DNA from: Siphonodentalium dalli
Lineage: Eukaryota; Mollusca; Scaphopoda; Gadilida; Siphonodentaliidae
Direction of reading: 5' to 3'
Length of the DNA: 64,000 nucleotides
NCBI GenBank assembly: GCA_032622095.1
Contig: CP136064.1
Location: 5,141,512 to 5,205,511, forward strand
Each line of letters begins with the position of its first letter. Within the stretch, counting starts at the first letter, position 1. The translations under genes were made by a program, and so were the position numbers. The notes under the pieces are model-generated. The model worked only from the letters and a program-made list of their open reading frames with translations, was not told the origin of the DNA and did not search any database. Below, in pieces: positions 44,561 through 56,319 of this stretch.

Positions 44561-44889
44561 AGTATCTACAGTCTCAAATTAACAATGCTTTTTCCCTTCT
44601 GTTCAGTTTCTATATCCCCTAAATGCATCAAGGTGACTAATAAGGTCCGTACTTTTTTTTTGTTTTTTTTATAATTTTGCTTTTTCTTTTGTTACAACTT
44701 GTATATATATGTGCATGTACATGTTATATATATGTATTTTTATTGCACATATACTACTAATATAATTCCTATATTCAATGTAATCATGGCTTCACCTAAA
44801 AGAATTTGTATTCCTCACGTGGTGTGCAAGTCAGAATTATTAATTTCGGATACTATATTTTTTATGCAATTTAAATGAAACAAGGGGTA

Positions 44890-46043
44890 CGCATCTAAGA
44901 TGCTTTTGTCGAGTTTTTTAGCAGTCGAACCAAATTCTGCCAATAAGGTGTACAACTCCGGGAAAAAAAGTTGGACGGTGGTATATTATTGCAATAGACC
45001 CATATACCAAATATCAATTGAATCCGTTAATATTTCACTGAGTTATCGCACTAACGGTGATAAAATTGTGATTAAAATAGACAAACTAAGACCCATAACT
45101 CCGCGAAACAAATTCGGACAAACCTGATTTTCGATCTCGTCCGAGATATTGTTGCAGGAGACTCATATACCAAATATTGTTGAAATCGGTTAATATTTCA
45201 TCGAGTTATCGCGCTAATGGTGATAAAATGCTAAAAAATAGACAAGCGAAGACCCATAACTCCACGAAAAAAAATCGGACAAACTTGGTTTTCGAACTCG
45301 TCCGAGATATTGTTGCAGGAGACTCATATACCAAATATTGTTGAAATCGGTTAATATTTCATCGAGTTATCGCGCTAACGGTGATAAAATTGCTAATAAT
45401 AGACAAACGAAGACCCATAACTCCACGAAAAAAAATCGGACAAACTTGGTTTTCGAACTCGTCCGAGATATTGTTGCAGGAGACTCATATACCAAATATT
45501 GTTGAAATCGGTTAATATGTCATCCAGTTATCGCGCTAACGATGATAAAATTGCTAAAAATAGACAAACTAAGACCCATAACTCCGCGGAAAAAATTCGG
45601 AAAAACCTGGTTTTCGAACTCGTCTGAGATATTGTTGCAGAAGACTCATATACCAAATATTGTTGAAATAGGTTAATATTTCATTGAGTTATCGCGCTAA
45701 CAGTGATAAATTTGCTAAAAATAGAGGACAAACGTGGTTTTCGAACTCGTCCGAGATATTGTTGCAAGAGTCTCATATACCAAATATTGTTGAAATTGGT
45801 TAATATTTGCGTGAGTTATCGCGTGAAAAACTTAACTAAAAACCATCTAAGATGGATAACTCTTGTAAAAAAGTTCGGACATGACCCATTTTCTACAGGC
45901 AGTAAATAGTCATTGGGAGCAACTGCCATACCAAATTTCAAATTCACAAATGTCAAAGTTATAAGGCATTCTTTAGGTCCGCCCGCCCGCCAACCGTCCC
46001 TCGCCAAACCATAAGTCGAGTTTTTGAAAACTCGACTAATAAG
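44890..46043. repeat. 161-bp tandem array ending in a CTAA-T hairpin; Helitron-like candidate
   Basis: About five units with a 161-bp period: ACCCATAACTCC motifs start near 45091, 45252, 45413 and 45574. Each unit has GGACAAAC, CTCGTCCGAGATATTGTTGC and GTTAATATTTCATCGAGTTA. The right end is an 11-bp stem hairpin (AGTCGAGTTTT/AAAACTCGACT, 46014-46037) that runs into CTAA followed by T. This resembles a Helitron 3' end, though the hairpin usually lies several bases further in. It ends within 60 bp of the duplicated donor sites. Confidence 0.6.
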
Positions 46044-46089
46044 TCAATTTAAAGTGGGATGTGCAATAAATACAGAAAGCACTGCATGC

Positions 46090-46290
46090 TCGATCAAGGT
46101 ACGTACTTTGATATAGATATTCCGCCCTAATAAGGTACGTACTTTGATATAGATATTCCGCCAGGTTTCTCTATAATCGAGGTGACTAATAAAGTACGTA
46201 CTTTGATATAGATACTCCGCACTAATAAGGTACGTACTTTGATATAAGGTACGTACTTTGATATAAGGTACGTACTTTGATATAGATACT
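46090..46290 (-). repeat. Tandemly duplicated 5' splice site of the sulfotransferase gene
   Basis: On the minus strand ATATCAAAGTACGTAC occurs six times. The first copy is the true exon end; the others give identical GTACGT donors at 46256, 46237, 46201, 46142 and 46106. Three copies are spaced 19 bp apart. One copy also repeats the end of the exon (TATAGAGAAACC, GGCGGA). Confidence 0.85.
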
Positions 46291-47105
46291 CCGCCCGGTT
46301 TCTCTATAAAGTCCTCATGATGAAGCACTGTAGCGTTCCAAGGCAGATTAAGAAAGTTAAGAACTCGTTTCATCCACACCTGAGGATGCAGAACGAGTTG
46401 TTCGTAATACACGGGCATGCAATAATCCGGTCCGACCTGAATGCACTGAGCGTACATCGTCTCCATAGCCTGATTCCATTTCGCCATGCAATCACGGAAA
46501 CTTTCCAAATTAAAACCCGTTATCGTCACTTTTCTTTTGATTATAGAACTCACAGTGGCTCTCCCGTCTCGGATGAGAAGTAAAAACCGGGCGTTAGGAA
46601 ACAGTCGACTGAGATAAAGACTAGATTTAAGAGTAAACGGGTCCTTGTTGCACAAACGATTCGCCGCCTCGCCATGTTTGGCGATTATTTCTAAAATAAA
46701 CGCTTTAACAGCGGAATCTAAAACTTCCGAAGTTAAACCAGCCTCGTTTAAACGAGTTTTTTCGACGACTGATTTCTCCCATTGACCTCGCATTCCCAGA
46801 ATTCTCGGTATCACTCTCGTTTCCTCGCCGCATCTCACGTCGGGATGAGCGTCCAGCATTGCACGAAGAAGCGTCGTACCACTTCGCGGCATTCCACCAA
46901 TGAATATGAGAGGCATGTTCGAGTCGTATGGAATCGCTTTCTGTTCTCGGTCGTAAATGTATTTAACTTTCTCTCGCGGCACCATCACTGCACTCGGAGG
47001 TTGTTCACATAGCAGCGTGTAGTGAAGAAGAAACACTACTGAGAGAGACAGGAATATACAGTAACACACCTGTCTCATATGACATGGTCGTCCCATGGCT
47101 GACAA
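46276..47105 (-). CDS. TPST: Tyrosylprotein sulfotransferase, first coding exon
   Basis: The enzyme transfers sulfate from PAPS to tyrosines of secreted and membrane proteins in the trans-Golgi. Residues 13-32 form the single N-terminal membrane anchor of a type II protein. [12 protein letters not shown] at 70-81 is the 5'-phosphosulfate loop, followed by [16 protein letters not shown] with the probable catalytic glutamate at 95 and the arginine at 97. R179 and S187 in [13 protein letters not shown] correspond to the 3'-phosphate-binding residues. An N-glycosylation site lies at 257. Identity is therefore secure. The frame runs on to a stop at 46044, but family similarity ends at GGVSIS(K) and a GTACGT donor follows at 46275, joining the exon at 36221-36545 to give 384 residues. 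The start at 47105 is the first in frame; M4 or M10 are alternatives. No other gene is adjacent, and no promoter motif is evident. Confidence 0.95.
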
Positions 47106-47905
47106 CCAATATTATAGTACCACTTATTACTATGGATACAAAATAATTTTTGATTAATTAAAACGTTACCACATCAACTCAGACTTGATAGACGAGATTG
47201 CGAGAAAAGGCGAACAACTGTTTAAAAGTCATAAATGTTAGTTGAATCACTAGCAGTTGATGGCTTGCAATAAAAATATATTAGAATTTTCCAAAATTTC
47301 TAAGAGCAGTAATATAACAGCAGACGGCAAGTAACGAGTGAAGTTCATGAACCATCGACTGGCATGTGAAAACCCTGAAAGTATGATTCTACTAGTACTG
47401 GAAACAACTGAACATTCACATAACTAAGCACGTATTGGTCGATTCCACTTGTAGCATCATGTGACCATGTTTGTCATCTAAAAGCAGTTCCTGAATGAGT
47501 TAGGAGCCCAGAAAACAATTAACTCCCTTTAGCACGTGGAATGAAACATATGACAATCACATTCACGTGCCCCATGCTGAGCCAATCCTCAAATCCCGCT
47601 GGCTTGAAAAACCAATCAAATCACATCGCTCCGTTCTGTCAGCTAATTACACGTGTTCTTGCCAGTTGCCGTTTTGTCCAGAATTGAACCAGCTGTTTAG
47701 GAGAGCTACCCCACTGAGTCGGAAATGCCTCCTGTCATCATGTTAACTGTACAATCCAAATTCTGACATTTCTGCAAAGAGTAAAAAGAGTTATGAGATA
47801 TAAAGAGCTTCTTCTATTTGTGACAAGGGAGTGACAGTCTATTTATCGGAGCGGTAGGCGGCGTGACACTCTTCTTTATACAGTCACCTCGAGGGAGTCA
47901 TTTAA
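47106..47905. other. Upstream flank of the sulfotransferase gene
   Basis: 800 bp without recognised repeats, probably the 5' untranslated region and promoter of the minus-strand gene. No TATA box at a convincing distance. Confidence 0.4.
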
Positions 47906-48297
47906 CCCTTTACCCAACAGAAAGGCCCTGTGCCAATGCATTCTCTTATATATGCGAGTCGACCATGGGTCGCCTCGCATATATAGGAGAATGCATTGGC
48001 TTAACACATTAAAAATTATAAAATTGTTAAAGAATGTAATAAAAAATGGTAAAAAGTGTTAAAAAAAGATTTTTTTTAGGCCAATGCATTCTCTTATATA
48101 TGCGAGGCGACCTATGGTCGACTCGCATATATAAGAGAATGCATTGGCACAGGGCATAACTGTAACTATCACAATGTGGTCAAGGAGCCGGTTCCAATGA
48201 TATCCATATTTGTATGGTTCTATTGAGACAGACCGAAGATATTTTAGGCTGTTGAAGCTTTATTTGGCCGGTTTTGGCCGGTTTGTTGGGTAAAGGG
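47906..48297. mobile_element. TTAA palindrome-cassette MITE
   Basis: CCCTTTACCCAACA ... TGTTGGGTAAAGGG; TTAA at 47902-47905 and 48298-48301. Confidence 0.85.
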
Positions 48298-48417
48298 TTA
48301 ATGGCATCATGAAGACCAGATCAGATACTTAATATTTCAGACATGTCACACTCATAAGATTGAGGATCTATTTTATGAAAACCTGCATATTAATTGGTAA
48401 AATTATACAGTAATGTC

Positions 48418-48598
48418 CTAAATAATCGACTCCTTAACCACATCAGAATTATGGGTAACTTGTCAGGATTTAGTCGGAAATATGGCTTGTTGGCATTCAA
48501 TTCCGATGAATGGCAACAAGCCATATTTCTGACTAAATCCTGAAAAGTTACCCATAATTCTGCTGTGGTTAAGGAGTCGATTATTTAGGGCAGCACTG
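48418..48598. mobile_element. Palindromic TA MITE, CAGTAATGCCC family
   Basis: CAGTAATGTCC ... GGGCAGCACTG between TA dinucleotides; shortened centre (CATTCAATTCCGATG). Confidence 0.8.
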
Positions 48599-49201
48599 TA
48601 TGTCACTGGATGGTGTCCACTTGTTTGTGACTTCTGGATGTTTAATCCGATGTTGGAATATCCAATCCAGTTTTGTTTCCCATCGATGTTAAAGGCACCA
48701 GTGGCGTTCATTGCAGAAATATTCATATTTGTTCAAATCGCCATCAACAGAAGGAATATTAAAATATATATAGTTCAGTTCATATGCCAAACATAATCAG
48801 TGCGTAAATAGTATATTGTCGTCAAGACGTACGATGGTGTATGTAAACAAGAGCTGTGCTTCTGTTTACATAACACGTACGGCGCAATTCTATTGGTTAA
48901 TCATACAAAAATGATATAAACGCCCTTTATAATTTCCATATCAGGAAAACAGTAAAAAATAATGCTCTTTTAATTTACCATATCCGGATCTAAACAAAAG
49001 CCAGGTAACAAACCGTTTTTTGCTTTTGTTTACATAACAAAGGAAAAACAATTGACAATAACATACTGTTTATGCCATATTTCTGATTGGTATAAGAACA
49101 AAATCTGTCTATATTTTACTATTCTTTCTGTTTCTGGTGGTTTTTGACGGAGGTGAATATTTTAACAGCATACCCACCGCCAACGCCGCCCGTATCTTTA
49201 A

Positions 49202-49560
49202 CCCTTTACCCAACAAACCGGCCAAAACCGGCCAAATAAAGCTTCAACAGCCTAAAATATCTTCGGTCTGTCTCAATAGAACCATACAAATATGGGTATC
49301 ATTGGAACCGGCTCCTTGACCACATTGTGATAGTTAGTTATGCCCTGTGCCAATGCATTCTCTTATATATGCGAGTCGACCATAGGTTGCCTCGCATATA
49401 TAAGAGAATGCATTGGCCTAAAAAAAATCTTTTTAACATTTTTTCTTACATTCTTTAACAATTTTATAATTTTTAATGTGTTAAGCCAATGCATTCTCTT
49501 ATATATGCGAGGCGACCTATGGGAATGCATTGGCACAGGGCCCTTCTGTTGGGTAAAGGG
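49202..49560. mobile_element. TTAA palindrome-cassette MITE with one eroded palindrome
   Basis: TTAA at 49198-49201 and 49561-49564. The right palindrome has lost most of one arm (GGCGACCTATGGGAATGC), which removes its symmetry. Confidence 0.85.
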
Positions 49561-49804
49561 TTAAGTGTATTGCTCATAGTCTGCGTCAATTTTTATGACT
49601 TTTTAGACTTGGCATGAGAGAGATTTAGAAGGCTGTTTAAGGAATAATCTTCATATCCTGATATAATTACAATGTATAAATTACATTTGGGCCGAATCAC
49701 AAACATATAAATCGCGAAGAAATTTTTATTAAGTTTGTAATCGCCACAAATATATTTATATTTATGTGTAATTGTATCAAGAATAAAGATTATTCCTTAT
49801 AATA

Positions 49805-50311
49805 CTCTAGTAGCTCATGGTCAAGAGCTCCTTGAAGGTCAATCCCATCCGATAATGGTACAAAAAATATCAGAAATGATACCTGTATATGGCACCGATG
49901 GATATAGATCAATACAATTCTAATTGGGGGCTCAGCTTTGAGATAAAAGTGCTGAACCCCAAAATTTTGGGGTTCAGGCCCTTAAAAATAGATTTGTTTT
50001 TGGTTTTTGGCAATTATCTTAAAAACCATTGACTTTTGGATATGAAAATGTATTACTGACTCCCCATAAAGCGGCCATTCCGCACATTTCGAGTGGTCAC
50101 ACGACCGCCTATGTCCAACGGTTCTGGAGATATAGTCACGGCGGGTGGTAGTACTTCGCGCAAAAAGGGGCGTGGCCATTTGACCCATTTCGCCCTCAAT
50201 GGGAAATGTGTCACCAACCAAATATTGTTCGTGTACCTTCAATTAGTGGATTCGTGAAGAGCTTTGCTCTGGACATACAAGTGCATACAAAACCACCATG
50301 AGCTACTAGAG
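49805..50311. mobile_element. TA-flanked element with CTCTAGTAGCTCATGG ends
   Basis: CTCTAGTAGCTCATGGT and ACCATGAGCTACTAGAG, flanked by TA (49803-49804, 50312-50313). The interior has a CCCCAAAATTTTGGGG palindrome and no open frame. A Tc1/mariner-like MITE is likely. Confidence 0.75.
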
Positions 50312-50394
50312 TATAATTAAAATACAGTAAAATATATTGACATTAAAATTCATTTTCATTTGGAAGTATCATTAAATATTAAGAACTTTATAGT

Positions 50395-50800
50395 GACATT
50401 ACCCTGATGTTATTATGTATTGTTCCACCTACGAATCTGAGGTCAAAGGCACAAGCTCTAATGGATATTCCATCAAAAAATTTAAAAACTTATGGTGATA
50501 GAGCATTTGATTCATATGCGCCAAATGTTTGGAACTCACTGAGACACGACACAAGATTTGCAAACTCTCTGACCGAATTCAAAACTTTGTTAAAGAGTGA
50601 ATTATTCTGTGCTCACTATGGGGAAGTTACCTCAGATGTTGTTTAATTATTTTGATGTATGTGTATATCTATATGTATGTGGTGTGTATAGATGTATGTA
50701 TATCACGTGTGATAGAGGGCAGGGTACTAGTAGGAATGTAAGCGCTCTGGGCCATATGGGATAAAGCGCTATATAAAAACTATTTATTATTATTATATAT
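50395..50800 (+). pseudogene. 5'-truncated LINE: C-terminus of reverse-transcriptase protein and 3' UTR
   Basis: From about 50407 the frame encodes a short segment ending at a stop near 50644. Its KNLKTYGDRAFDSYAPNVWN core, followed by SLRHDTRFANSLTEFKTLLK, is the conserved C-terminal tail of many animal non-LTR retrotransposon polymerases. The 3' UTR carries GTAAGCGCTCTGGG, then AAAGCGCTATATAAA and a TTATTATTATTAT tail, as in CR1/L2-like elements. Everything upstream, including the polymerase and endonuclease domains, is missing: a dead-on-arrival copy. Confidence 0.85.
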
Positions 50801-51420
50801 TTGCCTCAGTACTTTTAACAAATCAGGATATGAAACACCAACATGCATTTATTTGTTTTGAAGTAGATACAGCTTCAAGACACTCTGGCCCAAAATTCCA
50901 ACATTTAAGGTGACATAACTCTGGTGTTTATCATACGATTCACAATTTTTTTCCGAATCTACAATCGCTGTCAATTGGAGACTTTATATTCTGAGTTTGG
51001 TGATCATCGAAGCAAAAAACTAAAGTTGGTCATTTTTTTTACACCCCCTCCCATGACCACATCGGCCAAACTTGCCCCATATGTTCGCCTCAGTATTCTT
51101 AACAAAACAGCATATGTCTTACATCGACATGCATTTATTCGTTTTGAAGGAGACATATATACACAGTGACTATATGGTCATGGGTGTAGAAGTATACCTG
51201 GTGTGCCTGCATGGACTGTACAGTCAATAATGTGGCCCTTTTCAGTTCAGTTTTTCAAAGTTCTGTCCATTTGAGTACAAAAACATGGTCAGAATCCCAA
51301 CTGTTTTTGGCAAAATTCCATACTGCATCCTTTAAAATGAATTTGTCATATGCCTCATAAGGTAGTGGGAAAACCCGAGAATAGAACAGTTAGTTGTCAG
51401 TTGATTAAGTAACATGTTTG
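50801..51420. other. Nothing recognised
   Basis: AT-rich, with two short resembling stretches (TCAGTACTTTTAACAAAxCAG near 50810; TCAGTATTCTTAACAAAACAG near 51092) that hint at an old tandem repeat of about 280 bp. No gene. Confidence 0.4.
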
Positions 51421-52020
51421 GGAGGCGACGAATTAAAGTCCTTCTTGTTTAAGTGCCTAATAGTGGTAGGGTGAGCGGAGGCGACTAATTTAAGTCCTTC
51501 TTGTTGGTGACTAATAGTGGTAGGGTGCGCGGAGAGTGAAGATCTGTGCTATCTTTCTCTTTACTAGTGGTAGGGTGCGCAGACAGTGAAGATCCACATG
51601 CTCTCTCTCTTTATTTGCACGCTGAGGAGCTGTACTGAGGTTTATTGTTCCAGATTTACACTGGGAGGTACTCAATCACTTGAATATCCTAAAAATGGTC
51701 TAGTGCTTTCGATAACAAGTGTATCTTCATCAGGATAGATGTGGATAGATGTGGATTTTGCCTGTCCTTTTATACTCTAGATTGGATTTGATTGGTCAAT
51801 GGGTAGATGTCAGGGGTTTATGGACACAGAAGAGGTCTCAGGGTTGATTGCGGGTATGTTGTCCCTTGGTTCCTGTTAGTCTATGCGGGTAGTTTGTGCG
51901 GGTATATTGTGGGTATGTTGGCCCTTGGTTCCTGTTAGTCTATGCGGGTAGTTTGTGCGGGTATATTGTTGCTGCCCAGTCACTGTAGTTTAGTGCGGGT
52001 AGTTGAAGTGGGTATGTTGG
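51420..52020. repeat. Short tandem repeats and a PLE/LINE-like untranslated motif
   Basis: GGTAGGGTGCGCGGA-type units recur at 51466, 51528 and 51570, and GCGGGTAGTTTGTGCGGGTA units at 51885-51965. On the minus strand 51705-51733 reads CTGATGAAGATACACTTGTT then ATCGAAAG, a motif type common near retroelement ends. Confidence 0.45.
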
Positions 52021-52079
52021 ATACAGTGCTACTAATAACGTGGTGTGTCCATGAGTCCATCCTCACCTAATATCGATTA

Positions 52080-53160
52080 AGTCACATGGTTAATACAAAG
52101 TGAGTCACAATTTGCTACCTTTTCGGAACATCCGAGAATAATGTTCTTGATATATGTGAAACATCAACTTGTTTATCATTTTTGGTTGCCATTTTGTGAA
52201 CCATCTTGAGTAATTTTGACTAGAAACACATGAATGTGAAACATTTAAGACAGATCAAAACAATAAACACCTTCGATACCAAAATAGTTCCATTTTACTT
52301 GATAAAATGGTCCATTTACTTGATAAAATGGTCCAAACCTGAAAAATGAATTTCTGCTGATTTTGATGTCAGTTTGTGATAGCAAAAAAAATCCAATAAT
52401 TTTGGTAATGTCAGTTTTTAAAATAGTAACAACTGACGAAGGTACACCAGAAATGTTAGTAGTCAATGTCCATGAGACAGAATAGTCACTTTTTCATCAA
52501 TCACAACTTGTGTGCAGTAGCATTGCATGGTGGGGCAATATTTACAATGTTCCATATTTTGGCAGCCATTTTGAGCCAAAGTGACAATTTTGGTACCATT
52601 GAGTTGGAATATTCGTAAGAAATGGAATTCCTCACTTACTTTGCACAGTTCTTCCCATTTCTTAACGAAATATGACTAGAATACCAATAGTGATTTTTGG
52701 TAACATTTTATACTGCGTTCTGAAAATCAAATTTTTAAGGGATCTGAAGGGGTGGGGAGTCCATGAATGGCATAGTTCATTGCTTCAATGGTCAGTTAAC
52801 ATGACCAATACAAAATAAAGTCACAATTCTCAAACAGTTCCATAAATCTGAAACTGATCTTAGATATTAGTGAAAAAACATCATTTGTTTTACTTTTGGC
52901 ACCCATTATGGCTGCCATTTTGGATTATCATAGGCAAATTGGATGATGATACAAAGGCGGACATCCATGGTATCGCTTCGACATTCTCCAGTGACTAAAT
53001 AACCTTTAATATAGCCATTTGATTTGATACAAAATAGATACCCCTAAATCTTTAATTTTCGAAATGTCAAGGTCAATTTTAAGGTCAGGGGGTGAACAAA
53101 ATCCTGGAACCAGCTACTGTAACTCGTTGATGTGGACCACAAGCCCAACCAACCCTGAAA
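52080..53160. repeat. Degenerate tandem repeat with GCCATTTTG motifs
   Basis: Modules with AAAxTGAGTCACAATT, GTGAAACATCA, TTGTTTA and GCxGCCATTTTG recur near 52100, 52490 and 52800, heavily diverged. No open frame. Confidence 0.4.
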
Positions 53161-53174
53161 GTTTCACGCTTTAA

Positions 53175-53536
53175 GAGGGAGGTGACCAATTTTGAATGGG
53201 GATTTCCATGCAAATCTGCGGAGCAAAAGTTAAAAGTTGCACATACTTAGAACTGAGTGTGACTTGATGTATTTATCCAGCAGTTCCGCTTGGAACTTTG
53301 TTTCATTTTATAATTTTGAATTTTATATTGATTTTTCAAATGTAAGTCAAGTGATGTCTTTCTAGAAAAAAATTACTCAAAAATATATTTACCAAGCGGA
53401 CTCGGCAGATACATACTGGTTGTTTCCAATACCACATTAAGTCACACTCAGAAGTATGTGCAATTGACACTGTAACTTTTGCTGCGGAGATTTACATGGA
53501 AATCCCCCATTCAAAATTGTTCACTTGATCTCCTCC
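53175..53536. mobile_element. TTAA-flanked foldback MITE
   Basis: TTAA at 53171-53174 and 53537-53540. Subterminal arms CAATTTTGAATGGGGATTTC and GAAATCCCCCATTCAAAATTG pair, as do GCACATACTT/AAGTATGTGC. Confidence 0.65.
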
Positions 53537-53606
53537 TTAATCCAAAAGTGAACGATGTTGCATTAGGCTACTCCACTGATATAAACTGGTGGAATTATCA
53601 AGATTA

Positions 53607-53783
53607 CAGTAATCGACTCCTTTATTTAAATCACAGCAGAATTATGCACAATTTTTCAGGATTAATTCGTAAATATGGCATGTTGTCATTCATCGGAAAG
53701 CTCTCAACAAGCCATATTTCCGACTAAATCCTGAAAAATTACCTATAATTCTGTTAAGAAGTCGATTACTGAGGACATTACGG
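53607..53783. mobile_element. Decayed palindromic TA MITE, CAGTAATGCCC family
   Basis: CAGTAATCGACTCC (the CCCTAAAT part is deleted) to GGACATTACGG between TA dinucleotides; the hairpin centre is shortened. Confidence 0.7.
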
Positions 53784-54117
53784 TATATCAATGATCAAGA
53801 TAACTCAACATCTAAAATACAGAGTGTGAAAATATTTGTGAATATAAACACTCCTAAATCCGACAGAAAAACATATACACACTATTAACCTCACAGTTTG
53901 TTGCAAAAGAATCAATATTAACATCCCTGAGATACAAGCATCTATATTAACATCCCTGAGATACAATCATCTATACTAACATCCCTGAGATACAAGCATC
54001 TATTCTGCAATGTAGCTCCGAAGCAAATGAGAGCCCTTATAAGATGGATACCTAATCAATCTGGGTAATAGGGGGAGTCACTCAATCTGACAGTTATTGC
54101 TGGGTGACTCTCTCTGA

Positions 54118-54563
54118 CAAGCCTGCAAATAGCCTGTCTGTCATTTGCAGAATGAGGTCCCCAGAGGGTGAATTTAGTGATGCTATCCCGCAATAGCAGG
54201 CTAGCATCACTAAATTCACACTCTGTGGACCTCATTCTGCTTAGGTCCTCAACTGATATGGCAGACCTAGGATCAGACTGAAGTTCCCCAGTTGAAGTTG
54301 GTGATGTTCACCCATTGGGCACCTCAATTATGAATTTTATCTTCTGCAAATTAGGGGATATAGAAACTTCCTAGAAGGGAAATGTAACTAAAAACAATCT
54401 TAATTTGATACTATAGATACTTCCCAGAAGATGAAGCTTAAGCAGAATGAGGTCTCCAGAGGGTGAATTTGGTGATGCTAGCCCGCTATGCAGGATAGCA
54501 TCACTAAATTCACCCTCTGGGGACCTCATTCTGCAAATGACAGACACACTATTTGCAGGCTTG
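54118..54563. mobile_element. Full-length GAATGAGGTCCCCAG hAT-like MITE
   Basis: CAAGCCTGCAAATAG ... CTATTTGCAGGCTTG with flanks CTCTCTGA and GTCTCTGA (7 of 8). Two hairpins are separated by about 180 bp that include CAAATTAGGGGATATAGAAAC, the long form of the family. Confidence 0.85.
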
Positions 54564-54629
54564 GTCTCTGATTTTGTAACACTCCACTATTTGCCAATCA
54601 AGTCCCAGTTAAGGTCCCTGGGGCAAAAC

Positions 54630-55867
54630 TAGCTAATATTGGGCTATAATTTAGATTGAGAGAGATTGAATGAAATGTGAGCAGAGAGGGGGAAAGCTCT
54701 GCCAGAAATTATAGAAAATAGGGAACTTAATGAGGGAGGTTGTCAGCAGATTTATCCATCAATGTCAAGAGCAAGAAACTAAGAATGGAACAACAACAAA
54801 CCTCACAGAATCTTGGAATACAAATCATGCACTGCATGCACGAGGTTCATTAATTTTCCGAAGATCATGATGTCAAAAGAAATGGTTGCAATTAGTCTGT
54901 GGGCCAATTCTCAGAAAATATCTTGTTTTTGAGTTGGCTGCACCCAATATTATTGTCATTCCATCAGTCATTAAAATTGTTTTGCCAGGTCTTTAATTTT
55001 TTAAACATGTTGCGAATCAATAGCCAACATGTATGTGGTTCACAAGTTATAGCCAATTAATTATATGTGACAATTGTTTTCAAATTCCAAGTGATTTGTC
55101 GTAATTTCACAATATTTATCGCAATTTATTCAAACTAAAATAATTTGGTCCAGTGTTGTATCTCACAATAAATTTTATAATACAGGATACAGGGGACATA
55201 TTCATAATTCATTATATACTCATTGCAATCTACATGTAGTTGACATAATCTTCAAGATTTCATCAGTCAACAATATTTATTGCTGATAATTCTTTCACAT
55301 TTTGCAGTTTTTATAACTACTACTAAATAACGACAAATGTTCACTATACCATACATGCATTCCATATTTGGAAACTATTTATTCCATCATCTTGATCCCA
55401 TTGTGTTTCACGATGATGGGAAAATTGTCAACATTTCATTGATCTCGGATCTAGCAATTTAAATATAACGAACCACCAAGCAGTGTTTGTCATTGTTATC
55501 GGCTTTTATAGAGATTCTGCCACTAACCAATGAAATCACACATGCTCTGAGCCATAACCAATGGAATGAAGAGAATCCCATTACAAAACTGAATAACAGA
55601 TCTAGAGAAATAAATCTATGTCCTATGTTCCTATGAAACAGGTCCCTTAATTGGCAGCTCCCTGGTGCAAACCAGCTAATATTGAGCTATAATTTAGATT
55701 GGAGAGATTGAATGAAATGTGAGCAGAGAGGGGGGAAGCTCTGCCAGAAATTATAGAAGATAGGGAACTTAATGAGGGAGGTTGTCAGCAGATTGCTATC
55801 CATCAAAGTCAAGAGGAAGAATCCATGAATGGAACATGAAACCTCACATGAGCTTGGAATACAAATC
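54630..55867. repeat. Direct repeats of about 195 bp, 1.04 kb apart
   Basis: 54633-54827 and 55674-55867 match closely (GAATGAAATGTGAGCAGAG, AAGCTCTGCCAGAAATTATA, AATGAGGGAGGTTGTCAGCA). The interval between them is AT-rich and unrecognised. They could be the direct ends of a mobile element or a local duplication. Confidence 0.75.
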
Positions 55868-56319
55868 AACAACAAGAAAACTGCAAACAGCAGGATAACA
55901 TGGATAATTTGTTCTTTTAAATACAGTAAAACCTGTATAGTACATATAATCACCAGGGGGTGGTGCCAGGATTTCCCCGAGGTAGGGGCTACGATTATGG
56001 GAGAGTAATAACTTGTATATATTTTCATATTACTGTAATTCGAGGCGGAGAACCATCCTCATTTCATGCAATGACTAACATCCTCATTTCACTATATACA
56101 TGTAACATGTTGTTTTCAAATGCTATTCATTGGGTGCCTCCGCATAAAATCACACCAAACCTGGGCCCTATAATGCCTTGATTGTACACTTATAGTAGGT
56201 ATAAATGTTCCATTAATATAAAATCAGCAGCCACAAGAAAATTGATGATTTGAATGCTTTGTGAGTTAAATAACGGCCAAAATAAATATTTAAAATCATA
56301 TTGGTATATTATAGTTTAC

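Larger units (their letters stand above)
36546..46275 (-). other. 9.7-kb sulfotransferase intron filled with nested MITEs
   Basis: It is bounded by a GTACGT donor (46275 inward) and a TTTTCAG acceptor (36546). At least ten mobile elements listed separately, low-complexity T-rich runs, a local duplication and a 161-bp tandem array fill it. I found no exon in between. Confidence 0.85.

Noticed and set aside
44640-44760. T-rich and ATATGTA-rich tract as a promoter
   Set aside because: Low-complexity sequence inside the sulfotransferase intron with no gene start nearby.
46044-46275. Continuing the sulfotransferase frame to its stop at 46044 as the real C-terminus
   Set aside because: Family similarity stops at the GTACGT donor and resumes precisely at the acceptor at 36545, giving a normal-length protein.
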